From the NCBI RefSeq assembly GCF_009905255.1, contig NZ_CP047602.1:1426001-1490000 (forward strand): a stretch of DNA of 64,000 nt, given 5' to 3'. This stretch comes from Thermoanaerobacterium aotearoense (GTDB lineage: Bacteria; Bacillota; Thermoanaerobacteria; Thermoanaerobacterales; Thermoanaerobacteraceae). Positions 35,741 to 44,492 of the stretch are shown piece after piece (position 1 is the stretch's first letter; every line of letters starts with the position of its first letter). The position numbers and the translations under genes are program-made. Below the pieces are notes generated by a model, which did no database searches, was not told the origin of the DNA, and saw nothing but the letters and a program-made list of their open reading frames with translations.

Positions 35741-36145
35741 TTAGTCGGATACAGAAGTTACAGAATCCAATGACACATCGCTTCCATTGATTTCTAAATA
35801 ACAATTGCTGCCGTCAAATTTCACGGAGTCCACCTTTCCTGTCACAGTGGAAGTGGAGCCATTTGAATCTACACTTGCTGTAACCGTCTTTCCTAATAAG
35901 CTATAAGCTTTAACAGCACTAAAACTTTCATTTAAATTTTGCATTTGCTCTAATGCTGAAAACTGTGCCATTTGAGCTATAAATTCTTTGTCATCCATTG
36001 GATTCAAAGGATCTTGATTTTCCAATTGAGTAACAAGCAACTGTAAAAATTGATCTTTGCCTAACTCTGAATTTGGATTGGTAACTTTAGTCCCATCAGT
36101 ATATGTATTCATATAGCTATTATCGTAATTTGTATTTATTGCCAT
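35741..36145 (-). CDS. flgD: Hook-capping protein FlgD (short form)
   Basis: FlgD caps the growing hook. The 134-residue product holds the export/capping core LGKDQFLQLLVTQLENQDPL, followed by NPMDDKEFIAQMAQFSALEQM, then a single short beta domain (about 85-130). The large Ig-like domain of Gram-negative FlgD is absent, as in the roughly 140-residue Bacillus protein. I chose the second of two adjacent ATGs, seven bases from GGAGG; the frame stays open to 36172 without a better site. No separate flagellar operon protein gene (TIGR02530 type) lies between flgD and flgE. Confidence 0.9.
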   Translation of the reverse strand: MAINTNYDNSYMNTYTDGTKVTNPNSELGKDQFLQLLVTQLENQDPLNPMDDKEFIAQMAQFSALEQMQNLNESFSAVKAYSLLGKTVTASVDSNGSTSTVTGKVDSVKFDGSNCYLEINGSDVSLDSVTSVSD

Positions 36146-36158
36146 CATATCACCTCCT

Positions 36159-37466
36159 TTAAACAACCACATCTACATGATCGTTAGATATGCTATTTAA
36201 TGTTGAATAAGTCTGCGTTTGAAGCTCTGCGTCATCATAATCTTCATAATTAATGCGCACTTTGCTATTGTTAGGACTTTTATATCTTTGACTGCTATCC
36301 TCTTGTCCACTGTACTGTGATGCAAATTGCATATTTCTATCTATTGAAACATTGAAACTATCTATTTTTATGCCTTTTGATTCAAGCTGATTATTTAATA
36401 TGTTTAAATTCGCCTCAATCTGGTGTTTTACTTTTTCATTATCGGTTAAAATGTTAGCCGTCAAACTGCCATCTACAGATTTTATGTTGATTTCTAAATT
36501 CCCTAAAAAATCCGGCTTAAGCTGAATTTTTATATTTGACTCTGTATCTGTTTTAGTTATATTGACGTTTTTAACAATTTGATCGATTATATCATTTATT
36601 TGCACGCTGTTTTTAGAATCTGTATTACCCTCTAAAGCTACTGCCTGTTTGCTTTGAACAGTATTAAAAGCAATCAAATTGTCAACCTTTGTTTCTATCG
36701 ATTTACTGTCATTTATCTGTTGGTAAGCATCATCTGCTTTTTTTGAAAATAATTTATTGCTTATTTCTAAGTTAGCATCCTTTTGAGTTCCATTTAAATC
36801 ATCATTTTGACTTTGATTTTCATTTTGTGATAAATTACCATTTTTAGTTTCTACTTTTGTATCAGCAACAGTTTTAGCATCGTATGCATTTACGCTGGAT
36901 TTTACACTTCCACTGTAACTAATGGTTGCTAACTGTTTTTGCCCACCGTCATCGCCTAAACTTTGGTTTGACTTATCTATTGCATCATTTTTAGTTGTAC
37001 TATTAACATTCAATGTAATAACATCAGATCCCATTTTAGACAAATCAACATTTTTTAACACATTTAAAACTTCATTAGCGTCAATGTTTAAATTGTACTT
37101 ATCATTCAAAGTTTTTGTAATAATTTCTGCCAATTTATTTAAGTTTATTTTAGACTCATTTTGGCTTGCAATTATAGTATTTAACTGATTTAATATGCTT
37201 TCTTTCAGAGATTCCAAATTATCTTGATTTGCTGAAACATTTAAATGCAAATTGTTACTTATTAAATTTAAAATCATACTTATTATATCTGATATTTGTT
37301 TGTCATCTAAAGACATATTATCATCGAGATTTTTTCCGTCGCTTTTGATTGCGCTATTTTTGATATTTTTTATAATGTCTTTGAAATCTGAACTTTTTTT
37401 GCTTGGCGTTTTACCATCATTTTTTACCTGAACAGAACTGTTTAATATGTTCATTACCTGCACCAC
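36159..37466 (-). CDS. fliK: Flagellar hook-length control protein FliK
   Basis: FliK measures hook length and triggers the FlhB switch. The 435-residue product has a long, polar, Asn/Ser/Lys/Asp-rich ruler region (about 1-300) with low-complexity stretches such as NENQSQNDDLNG. A C-terminal Flg_hook domain follows (about 305-375: IKIQLKPDFLGNLEINIKS, NILNNQLESKGIKIDSFNVSI). The start is GTG at 37466-37464, eight bases from GGAG. The position between the MotE-like gene and flgD is the standard one. Confidence 0.88.
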   Translation of the reverse strand: MVQVMNILNSSVQVKNDGKTPSKKSSDFKDIIKNIKNSAIKSDGKNLDDNMSLDDKQISDIISMILNLISNNLHLNVSANQDNLESLKESILNQLNTIIASQNESKINLNKLAEIITKTLNDKYNLNIDANEVLNVLKNVDLSKMGSDVITLNVNSTTKNDAIDKSNQSLGDDGGQKQLATISYSGSVKSSVNAYDAKTVADTKVETKNGNLSQNENQSQNDDLNGTQKDANLEISNKLFSKKADDAYQQINDSKSIETKVDNLIAFNTVQSKQAVALEGNTDSKNSVQINDIIDQIVKNVNITKTDTESNIKIQLKPDFLGNLEINIKSVDGSLTANILTDNEKVKHQIEANLNILNNQLESKGIKIDSFNVSIDRNMQFASQYSGQEDSSQRYKSPNNSKVRINYEDYDDAELQTQTYSTLNSISNDHVDVVV

Positions 37467-37481
37467 TTTATCATCTCCTCT

Positions 37482-38063
37482 CTATGGGGAACTGGAAGCA
37501 TTTGCATAAAGTATCTTCGTTATATCAGCCGCTTTTTTAGGATCCAACTGTTCAAGTATCTTAGATGCGTTATCTTTATTCATATTGCTTAAAATGCCTA
37601 TTAAAACATTATTGTCCGTTATCTGGTTCAATATGTTGGCAGCATTCGCAGGATCCATGCTTTCATAATACGTAGCTAAAGTTTTTAAATCAGTTTTTTT
37701 TGTGTTTGACTGCGCTTTTAAGTTATTTATCTCATCTTGCTGTTTTTGAAGCTGTGACTGTAAATCTTCGATATTTTTTTCTTTATCGCTTAAGGCAGAT
37801 TGAACACTTTGCAATTCTTTTTGCTTTATGCTAAGCTCTTCATTTAATTTTTTTATTTCATCTGCGTAATTAGTCGCAGGTTTGACCTGAATTAGGCCTT
37901 TTAGCACAGGTACATTGCTTAAAATCTTTAATGTATGATTGCTAATTCCACCAATATTAAAATAAAACAACAAGCCGACTAATAAAACTACAAATAATGA
38001 AATTAATACAACTATAAATAGTCGCAATGGCCTTCTTCCGTTTATGGATTCTTCTTTTTCCAT
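37482..38063 (-). CDS. ylxF: MotE/YlxF-like membrane-anchored MgtE-N domain protein
   Basis: The 193-residue protein has a short basic N-terminus, one membrane helix (about 14-36) and a coiled coil rich in Glu/Lys/Gln/Leu (about 66-120). It ends in an MgtE_N-like domain (YYESMDPANAANILNQI, MNKDNASKILEQLDPKKAADI). This layout matches YlxF of Bacillus and MotE, a periplasmic chaperone of MotC in alphaproteobacteria; here it may support rod or stator assembly. It starts shortly after the fliJ stop, whose last codons supply its GGAGG site. Confidence 0.8.
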   Translation of the reverse strand: MEKEESINGRRPLRLFIVVLISLFVVLLVGLLFYFNIGGISNHTLKILSNVPVLKGLIQVKPATNYADEIKKLNEELSIKQKELQSVQSALSDKEKNIEDLQSQLQKQQDEINNLKAQSNTKKTDLKTLATYYESMDPANAANILNQITDNNVLIGILSNMNKDNASKILEQLDPKKAADITKILYANASSSP

Positions 38064-38066
38064 CGA

Positions 38067-38519
38067 CTAACCTCCTAAAGTAGACCTGGCTGTTTTGTAC
38101 GATATCTGTTCATCGATCATTAAATTTTGTTCTATCAACGTTTGATACTTGTACTCTTCATATTTCTTCTCTTTCAGGCTTTCCAAGGCTTCTTTTTCTT
38201 TGCTGACTTCCATCAGATTATGCCTCTCTTTTTCGATTTCTTCTTCTATCTCTTTTAGAATAGCTTTTTGCTGATTGTATTTTTCGTAAAGAGATTCTAT
38301 GTACAAATTAAATTGTCTTAAATTCATTGCTGAAGTGCCTAACGCCTTATTCTCTTCATTTTCTTTTGTTGTTTTTTCTATTCTATTTAAAATTTCAACT
38401 AATTTGCTTTTTTGAACTTCGTATTTTGAAATCAAAATTGCCATTTTTTCTTTTTCCATCTTTTGCTTTTGTTCCTTTATATTTAAAACTGTTTCCAAAG
38501 CATACCTAAATTTTTTCAC
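38067..38519 (-). CDS. fliJ: Flagellar export protein FliJ
   Basis: FliJ is the central stalk of the FliI ATPase and binds FlhA. The 150-residue product is almost entirely an antiparallel helical coiled coil with FRYALETVLNIKEQKQKMEK at the start, the usual FliJ opening. The start is GTG at 38519-38517 with AGGTGATAAT upstream. It lies 4 bp after fliI. Confidence 0.88.
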   Translation of the reverse strand: MKKFRYALETVLNIKEQKQKMEKEKMAILISKYEVQKSKLVEILNRIEKTTKENEENKALGTSAMNLRQFNLYIESLYEKYNQQKAILKEIEEEIEKERHNLMEVSKEKEALESLKEKKYEEYKYQTLIEQNLMIDEQISYKTARSTLGG

Positions 38520-38523
38520 ATTA

Positions 38524-39840
38524 TCACCTGTTCAATATATTTTTTAGCATGTTTATTTCATCGTCAAAGTCATATTTTTCATCTGTCGACTGCTTTATGT
38601 AATTTATCATGTCATCATGAAGCAGTATAGCCTCATCTATTTTAGAGTTGCTGCCTCTTGCATAAGCACCAATATTTATTAAATCTTCAGATTCTTCATA
38701 AACAGACAATATGTTTTTAAACCGCAACGATAAATTTTTATGTTCATCAGTGACAATATCATTCATAACTCTACTTATGCTTGATAAAACATCTATAGCC
38801 GGGTATTGACCTTTATTTGCCAACTTTCGCGATAAAACAATATGCCCATCCAATATACCTCTTACTGCATCTGTTATTGGCTCATTTAAATCGTCGCCAT
38901 CTACTAAAACCGTGTACAAAGCCGTTATTGAGCCATATTTTGAAGAGCCTGCTCTTTCTAATAGCTTTGGAAGAACCGAAAAAACTGATGGAGTATAACC
39001 TCTTGAAACAGGTGCTTCACCTATTGATAATCCAATCTCTCTCTGAGCCATCGCAAACCTTGTGACAGAGTCCATCATGAGCAATACATCTAAGCCCTGA
39101 TCCCTGAAATATTCTGCAATAGACGTAGCCACCATAGCTCCCTTGACTCTCATCAATGCAGGAGTATCAGACGTAGATACCACCAATATAGATCTTTTCA
39201 GCCCATCTTCTCCTAAGTCATTCTCAATAAATTCATTAACTTCCCTTCCTCTTTCGCCTATTAGTGCAATAACATTAATATCAGATTTTGCATTTCTGGC
39301 TATCATTCCAAGTAAAGTACTTTTCCCGACGCCACTGCCTGCAAAGATTCCTATTCTCTGACCTTTACCACAAGTAAGCAAACCATCTATGGCTTTTATG
39401 CCTAAAGTCATCACTTCACTTATTCTCTTTCTCTCAATTGGATTCGGAGGTGTGTTGTTTGTGCTGACTAATTTTTTGCATTTTATCGCACCTTTTCCAT
39501 CAATCGGATTGCCTAAGGCATCGATAACTCTTCCCAGCAATTCTTCCCCTACTCCAATTTTTAATTTTTGCCCTGTAGATACAACGCTATTGCCTGGACC
39601 TATGCCGTCCATATCTCCTAAAGGCATCAAATAGACTTTATCATCTTTGAATCCCATTACTTCTGCATAGACAGTAGTGCCATTTATCGATCTTATTTCG
39701 CAGACATCGCCAATATTAGATATAGGGCCTACGCTTTCAATTGTTAAGCCAACAACTTGGCTTACCTTGCCGTAATACTTAATAAAATTTTTGTCTTGCA
39801 ATATGGATTTGCACCTATCAAAAAAACTGCTATTGCTCAT
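38524..39840 (-). CDS. fliI: Flagellum-specific export ATPase FliI
   Basis: FliI is the hexameric ATPase of the flagellar export apparatus, related to the F1 beta subunit. The 438-residue product has Walker A GSGVGKST at 168-175, IGERGREVNEFIE, the Walker B region DVLLMMDSVTRFAMAQREIGL and PVSRGYTPSVFS. The N-terminal 20 residues that bind FliH are present. The ATG lies in the last codons of fliH, an 11 bp overlap. Confidence 0.96.
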   Translation of the reverse strand: MSNSSFFDRCKSILQDKNFIKYYGKVSQVVGLTIESVGPISNIGDVCEIRSINGTTVYAEVMGFKDDKVYLMPLGDMDGIGPGNSVVSTGQKLKIGVGEELLGRVIDALGNPIDGKGAIKCKKLVSTNNTPPNPIERKRISEVMTLGIKAIDGLLTCGKGQRIGIFAGSGVGKSTLLGMIARNAKSDINVIALIGERGREVNEFIENDLGEDGLKRSILVVSTSDTPALMRVKGAMVATSIAEYFRDQGLDVLLMMDSVTRFAMAQREIGLSIGEAPVSRGYTPSVFSVLPKLLERAGSSKYGSITALYTVLVDGDDLNEPITDAVRGILDGHIVLSRKLANKGQYPAIDVLSSISRVMNDIVTDEHKNLSLRFKNILSVYEESEDLINIGAYARGSNSKIDEAILLHDDMINYIKQSTDEKYDFDDEINMLKNILNR

Positions 39841-40597
39841 TTAAAACACCTTTTAAAGCTTCTTTAATGCTTTCTATTTGGGTTTTCAATCCAGAATCAA
39901 TCATCCCTGACGGTGTCTGTACAATGCAATCATACTTATCGAGTGAAATATCCCTTACAATATTTACTTCATCAATAAATTTCAAACTTTTCAATAACTT
40001 GTCTTTATTTTTAGTTAAAAACTCATAATCTTCATCACTAACTCTAATAGTCACGACATTAGATGCTTCATAGTTTTCTAAACCTTTTTTAACGAGATTA
40101 ATCACTAAATCTTTATTTTCTTCGATATTAAGATCAATTATTTTCTTTACACAGTAAATTACAGTTGAAACAATGTCACTTTCAATCACCTTATGAAGAT
40201 TTCGCCTTTCGTCTGCAACCATTTCTTTAATCTCTCTTGCCTCAGCCAATAAATCGTAAGTTTGGCTTTTACCATCTTCAAGCCCTTTATTCAAGCCATC
40301 AGCATAGCCTCTTTCATATCCCTCTTTGTACCCATCTTTCTTGGCATTTTCCTTTATCCCTTCAGCTATTTCTTTTGCTTTCTTTATAAGATTTTCTGCC
40401 TCATCTTTAGCAGTTTTAATAATTTCACTCTGGATAATGCTTATCTTCTCAAGTCTCTTTTTAAATTCCAGATATTTAAAAGACTCATCAACATTAAGTT
40501 TATCATTAGTAAGCTCTTTCACTTTTTCCACATGAGGTTTATCAATAATTACAGGAGATGAATTTACACAATCCTCATTTTTTAGTATTCTATACAA
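39830..40597 (-). CDS. fliH: Flagellar export ATPase regulator FliH
   Basis: FliH dimers hold FliI and dock it to the C ring, like the peripheral stalk of V/F-ATPases. The 255-residue product has a charged helical middle (about 50-140) with Gly-spaced repeats (GYKEGYERGYADGLNKG and related), typical of FliH GxxxG packing, and a C-terminal domain with VVTIRVSDEDYEFL. The TTG start at 40597-40595 overlaps the end of fliG, whose final codons carry GGAGGTGATG. Confidence 0.9.
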   Translation of the reverse strand: MYRILKNEDCVNSSPVIIDKPHVEKVKELTNDKLNVDESFKYLEFKKRLEKISIIQSEIIKTAKDEAENLIKKAKEIAEGIKENAKKDGYKEGYERGYADGLNKGLEDGKSQTYDLLAEAREIKEMVADERRNLHKVIESDIVSTVIYCVKKIIDLNIEENKDLVINLVKKGLENYEASNVVTIRVSDEDYEFLTKNKDKLLKSLKFIDEVNIVRDISLDKYDCIVQTPSGMIDSGLKTQIESIKEALKGVLNEQ

Positions 40598-41609
40598 TTA
40601 TTTCATCACCTCCGCCTCTCGATATGACTATCTCGCCTGCTTCCTCTAACCTTCTTATAATATTGACGACTTTTTGTTGTGCTTCTTCAACATCTTTTAA
40701 TCTTACAGGGCCCATGTATTGAATGTCTTCTTTAATCATATCAGCCAACCTCTTTGACATGTTGCTGTAAATAACTCTTTGCACTTCTTCATTAGAACCT
40801 TTAAGCGCAAGAGCAATATCGTGATTGTCTACTTCTCTTAACACTCTTTGTATTGAACGATTATCCAGCGTTATAATATCTTCAAATACAAACATGCGTT
40901 TCTTTATTTCTTCTACAAGCTCTACATCTTTTGTCTCCAGTGTATCAATGATATTCTTCTCTGTTGATCTATCAACTGCATTTAAAATATCTACGATTGT
41001 CTGTATACCACCTGTAGATGTGTAATCTTGAGTCACCAAAGAAGATAGTTTCTTTTCTAATATGCGTTCAACCTCTTTAACAATCTCTGGCGATGTAGCT
41101 TCCATTTTTGCAATTCTCATTGCCACATCCGACTGGATATCTTCAGGCAGCGATGACAATATAACACCTGCTTGTTGCGGCTTTAAATACGACAATATCA
41201 TCGCTATCGTCTGAGGATGTTCGTTTTGAATGAAGCTCAATATTTGAGATGGATCTGCCCGCCTTACGAAGTCAAAAGGTCTAACTTTAAGTGTAGACGT
41301 AAGCTTGTTTATTATCTCTAAAGCTTGCTGAGAGCCAAGAGCTTTCTCCAAAATTTCTTTTGCATAATCGATACCGCCTTCAATTATGTACTCTTGTGCA
41401 ATGCACATATTGTAAAAATCATCCAGTATTTTATCCTTCTCCTCGGGGGATATATTTCTTATATTGGCTATTTCCAACGTCAATTGCTCTATTTCTTCTT
41501 TTAAATGTTTGTAGATTTGTGCTGCTGTCGAAGGCCCTAAAGCTATCAAAAGCATTGCACTTTTTTGTTTGCCTGATAGTGTACTTTTTGCCAATGTAGA
41601 CATCACCAT
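40590..41609 (-). CDS. fliG: Flagellar motor switch protein FliG
   Basis: FliG is the rotor protein that meets the stators. The 339-residue product has the N-terminal FliF-binding domain (KSTLSGKQKSAMLLIALG) and the middle domain with the EHPQTIAMILSYL motif. The C-terminal charged-residue domain (VFEDIITLDNRSIQRVLREVD, MSKRLADMIKEDIQYMGP) contacts MotA. Two candidate Met starts lie at 41609 and 41603; neither has a clear ribosome site and coupling to fliF is likely. Confidence 0.95.
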   Translation of the reverse strand: MVMSTLAKSTLSGKQKSAMLLIALGPSTAAQIYKHLKEEIEQLTLEIANIRNISPEEKDKILDDFYNMCIAQEYIIEGGIDYAKEILEKALGSQQALEIINKLTSTLKVRPFDFVRRADPSQILSFIQNEHPQTIAMILSYLKPQQAGVILSSLPEDIQSDVAMRIAKMEATSPEIVKEVERILEKKLSSLVTQDYTSTGGIQTIVDILNAVDRSTEKNIIDTLETKDVELVEEIKKRMFVFEDIITLDNRSIQRVLREVDNHDIALALKGSNEEVQRVIYSNMSKRLADMIKEDIQYMGPVRLKDVEEAQQKVVNIIRRLEEAGEIVISRGGGDEIIV

Positions 41610-41614
41610 CCATT

Positions 41615-43123
41615 CTATTCTTCATTTAGCCATGTTCTAATCAGTTGAGCTACTATGTCTGGTTTTTGCTTAATGAATTTCTCGATTTGCTTTTTCTTTT
41701 CATCTCTTTCATCATGCACTTCTATATCTTCCAAAGGTTCAACCATAGATATGGCTTCTTCTGATTTCGCAGAAGGTACAGCCAGCTTGCTTCTCTTTTT
41801 CATAGCATAGAAAACACCTCCAGCTAAAACCAAAGCACCTAACAAAATAAGCCATACGTATGGGAATGATTGTTTTCCATTATTCTTCATTTGATTCAAT
41901 AAATCGTTGTTAAATTTTATTCCCATAACCGAAACAGATACATTTTTCCCTCCAGCGGCATTTGAAACAAGATCTGTAAGCTGCTGTTTCATGGCTGGCG
42001 TTAAATTATTGTTGTTTACCACTACGCTTAAAGATATGTTTTGTATTTTACCTTGTGCTGAAGTCAACGTCGTCTTTATCTGATTTATCTCGTAATTTAT
42101 GGTCGTATCAGTCTTGCTATAACTTGAATTGCCATTATTTTGAGTCGTGTATGTCGTGCTGCCTGGCGGATTGTTCGTCGCGGTGCCAGCTGGCGCTCCA
42201 TTGCTGGAACCATTGGCAATCTCTTTTATTGTCTGTGTGCTTCTTATGATCCCATTATTGTCAATTACTGGCTGCCATTCTACTTTGTCTTGCACCTGTT
42301 TATCGAAATTTAAACTTACATTAGCTCTAACTATGACATTTCCTGGCCCAAAAACTTGCTCTAAAAGCGACTGAATATTGTTTTGCAAATCGTTTTGCAC
42401 CTTCATTTGAAGGGCATACTGCGAACTTGCCCCATCAAGTGAACTGTCATTTTGAGCTACCAGCACTTTACCGTTTCCATCAATGATCGTAACTTTATCA
42501 GGACTTAATCCCTGAACGCTTTTTGACACGAAGTTTGTTATTCCGTTTATCTGCTGATTTGTCAATGTAACTCCAGGCTTTAACTGCAACATAACTGCCG
42601 CTGTCGAAGAATTGTCACTATTAGACAGCACAAAATTATTCTGATCTGGTACGACTATATTTACTTTTGCATCTTGTACCCCATCTATTGTCTTCAACGT
42701 ATCCTGTATTTCATTTTGAACAAAATATATGTACTTCTCTCTTCTTTCTTGATCTGTAGTAGCTAATGAATTATTCATTGCATCGCTAAAGCTAAAACCA
42801 TCTTGTGGTATTCCTTCTGTTGCAAGTTGCATTCTCGCCTCATCTTTGTACTGAGCAGGCACCAATATTGTGCTGCCATCTCCTTCAATTTTATATGGTA
42901 TTTTCAATTCATTCTTCAATTTGTCGACTACAGTACCTGCATCTTTTGTACTTAAACCAGAATACAAAACTTCGTAATTGGGCTTATTTAAAATATACAG
43001 AAGTAATGCAATGCTTCCTATTAATAATAATGCAATAATACCTATTTGGATTTTTTGCTTTTTATCAAATTTATTCCAAAAATTGTCTATCTGCTCACGT
43101 ATGTTATTTATAAAAACGGGCAT
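41615..43123 (-). CDS. fliF: Flagellar MS-ring protein FliF
   Basis: FliF forms the membrane MS ring that templates the motor. The 502-residue product has two membrane helices (about 25-45 and 423-443) flanking the ring-building motifs: YEVLYSGLSTKDAGTVVDKL, QDGFSFSDAMNNSLATTDQER, VVPDQNNFVLS and VKIIDG-like segments. The C-terminal FliG-binding helix ends LIRTWLNEE. A Ser/Thr/Asn/Gly-rich loop at about 300-345 is variable in the family. GAGGTG precedes the ATG. It follows fliE by 24 bp. Confidence 0.95.
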   Translation of the reverse strand: MPVFINNIREQIDNFWNKFDKKQKIQIGIIALLLIGSIALLLYILNKPNYEVLYSGLSTKDAGTVVDKLKNELKIPYKIEGDGSTILVPAQYKDEARMQLATEGIPQDGFSFSDAMNNSLATTDQERREKYIYFVQNEIQDTLKTIDGVQDAKVNIVVPDQNNFVLSNSDNSSTAAVMLQLKPGVTLTNQQINGITNFVSKSVQGLSPDKVTIIDGNGKVLVAQNDSSLDGASSQYALQMKVQNDLQNNIQSLLEQVFGPGNVIVRANVSLNFDKQVQDKVEWQPVIDNNGIIRSTQTIKEIANGSSNGAPAGTATNNPPGSTTYTTQNNGNSSYSKTDTTINYEINQIKTTLTSAQGKIQNISLSVVVNNNNLTPAMKQQLTDLVSNAAGGKNVSVSVMGIKFNNDLLNQMKNNGKQSFPYVWLILLGALVLAGGVFYAMKKRSKLAVPSAKSEEAISMVEPLEDIEVHDERDEKKKQIEKFIKQKPDIVAQLIRTWLNEE

Positions 43124-43147
43124 TAATTCACCTCATCTCAAAGCTTT

Positions 43148-43432
43148 TTAAACTGGCATTCTCATTATCTCCTGGTATGCATCAAGTATCTTATTTTTAA
43201 TCTGAATGGTAAGTTCCAATGCTATATCGGCTTTGGTAGCATCAATCATCACATTATGTATATCATTGATATCACCTGTAACTAACATTTGATCATCCTG
43301 CTGTGCCTTAAGTTGCAGATTGTTCACATCAGAAATAGCAGTTTTTAAAATATCTCCAAAGGAAGTATTGCTTGTGGTATTTGAAGTACCAACACTACCA
43401 ACCGCACTTATCTGTGAAATAGGATTTATCAT
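43148..43432 (-). CDS. fliE: Flagellar hook-basal body protein FliE
   Basis: FliE joins the MS ring to the rod and is the first exported subunit. The 94-residue product has the core FGDILKTAISDVNNLQLKAQ, followed by LVTGDINDIHNVMIDATKADIALELTIQIKNKILDAY and a final YQEIMRMPV (landmarks, not contiguous quotation). The ATG at 43432 is seven bases from AGGTG and two codons after a TTG alternative. It follows flgC by 10 bp. Confidence 0.94.
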   Translation of the reverse strand: MINPISQISAVGSVGTSNTTSNTSFGDILKTAISDVNNLQLKAQQDDQMLVTGDINDIHNVMIDATKADIALELTIQIKNKILDAYQEIMRMPV

Positions 43433-43442
43433 AATCAATCAC

Positions 43443-43892
43443 CTAAGCCTTTCCAATTTCTAATGCTTTTTCTATCATCGATTTAGTTGAATTAACCGCA
43501 GTCACATTCGCTTCGTATGCCCTTGTGGCAGAGATCATATCAACCATTTCAGAAACGATGTTTACATTAGGATAATTAACGTATCCAGTGCTATCTGCAT
43601 CAGGATTACCTGGGTCATAAACGCGATTAAAAGGTGTTTTATTGTCTTCCTCGATAGATACGACTTCAACACCATTTCCAACCGATGATGAATTTCTTGC
43701 CGCATTCAGCATATCGTTAAAGCTATTTTGATTGTCAATTTCTTTTAAAACTACAAGCTTTCTTCTGTAAGGACCGCCATTAGAAGTCCTTGTAGTATCT
43801 ACATTTGCGATGTTTTGAGAAATAACATCCATTCTAAGTCTTTCAGCCGTAAGACCTGTAGCGCTTATATCAATAGAATTTAAAAATCCCAC
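43443..43892 (-). CDS. flgC: Flagellar proximal rod protein FlgC
   Basis: FlgC is a proximal rod subunit. The 149-residue product has the rod N-terminal motif (DISATGLTAERLRMDVISQ, then NIANVDTTRTSNGGPYRRK). The C-terminal motif reads VSEMVDMISATRAYEANVTA with NSTKSMIEKALEIGK after it. The start is GTG at 43892-43890 with GGAGG upstream. It starts 2 bp after flgB. Confidence 0.95.
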   Translation of the reverse strand: MGFLNSIDISATGLTAERLRMDVISQNIANVDTTRTSNGGPYRRKLVVLKEIDNQNSFNDMLNAARNSSSVGNGVEVVSIEEDNKTPFNRVYDPGNPDADSTGYVNYPNVNIVSEMVDMISATRAYEANVTAVNSTKSMIEKALEIGKA

Positions 43893-43894
43893 AT

Positions 43895-44305
43895 TTAATT
43901 ACCTCCATCTTTTATTGCTGTAAGCAGAGAATTCAATTCACCACTGACTCTTTGAGCCAGCGCATCATAATAAAGCTGATTTTTTGCTAAATTCGACATT
44001 TCTACGTCAATATCAACATTATTGCCATCTAATCTCATAGATGTACTATTATCCTGAACAATTTGCGGTTCAATATTGTCTATTGATGTCGAATTAATTG
44101 GTATATGATTTTTATCAGTAACAAAACCAGCTAACTTATTGGAATTTATGGCATCATTTAAAATGCTTTCAAAATTTACATCAGATCTTTTAAAACCCGG
44201 GGTATCCACATTGGCGATATTATTCGATATGACTTCATTTCTAAGCTCTGAAGCATCTAAGGCTTTACTCATAAGATCTACTGTGTTAAAGTTGATTCCC
44301 AGCAT
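43895..44305 (-). CDS. flgB: Flagellar proximal rod protein FlgB
   Basis: FlgB is a proximal rod subunit and the first gene of the fla/che operon. The 136-residue product has the rod motif ALDASELRNEVISNNIANVD followed by TPGFKRSDVNFE, and a C-terminal helix with LAKNQLYYDALAQRVSGELN. GGAGG precedes the ATG. Upstream, between this gene and the codY terminator, lie a complete sigma-H-type promoter and a possible sigma-A promoter, so the whole operon is probably controlled here. Confidence 0.95.
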   Translation of the reverse strand: MLGINFNTVDLMSKALDASELRNEVISNNIANVDTPGFKRSDVNFESILNDAINSNKLAGFVTDKNHIPINSTSIDNIEPQIVQDNSTSMRLDGNNVDIDVEMSNLAKNQLYYDALAQRVSGELNSLLTAIKDGGN

Positions 44306-44332
44306 TTTTATTCCTCCATTTCAATAATACTA

Positions 44333-44361
44333 TTATTCGACACAAAATTGCATTTTCCTTC
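44333..44361 (-). promoter_or_regulatory. Sigma-H-type promoter ahead of the fla/che operon
   Basis: GAAGGAAAA (44361-44353) and GTCGAATAA (44341-44333) match the sigma-H consensus boxes at every fixed position, with 17 nt between AGGA and GAAT. Transcription would start near 44328, leaving a leader of about 24 nt that contains the GGAGG of flgB. No sigma-28 site (TAAA, 15 nt, GCCGATAA) was seen in the same gap. Confidence 0.6.
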
Positions 44362-44365
44362 AAAA

Positions 44366-44380
44366 AATATTCAAAAAAAT
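44366..44380 (-). promoter_or_regulatory. Weak CodY-box-like sequence upstream of flgB
   Basis: ATTTTTTTGAATATT matches 12 of 15 positions of the CodY consensus AATTTTCWGAAAATT and lies just upstream of the sigma-H-type -35 box. In Bacillus CodY represses fla/che, and codY is the adjacent gene here. Three mismatches in AT-rich DNA make a chance match quite possible. Confidence 0.25.
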
Positions 44381-44404
44381 TGATTATTTTGGCATAAAAG
44401 CTGT

Positions 44405-44434
44405 ATTATGAGCAAGTAAAGAAATATATGTCAG
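44405..44434 (-). promoter_or_regulatory. Possible sigma-A promoter upstream of flgB
   Basis: CTGACA (44434-44429) and CATAAT (44410-44405) are 18 bp apart, each with one mismatch to consensus. A perfect TTGACA at 44454-44449 pairs less well with CATATA at 44430-44425 (18 bp). Either would give a long leader to flgB that passes through the sigma-H-type site. Confidence 0.4.
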
Positions 44435-44492
44435 TATTTATCAAATTTTGTCAAAATATATTATATCACTGGATTATTTTAAAGACCATAAG

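Noticed and set aside
36700-37300. Asn/Ser/Asp-rich repeats in fliK as a recent insertion or frameshift
   Set aside because: The FliK ruler region is naturally low in complexity and variable, and the reading frame is intact through the conserved C-terminal domain.
44306-44492. Sigma-28 (SigD) promoter upstream of flgB
   Set aside because: I looked for TAAA, about 15 nt, GCCGATAA on the minus strand. Several TAAA occur but none is followed by a GCCGAT-like box at the right distance.
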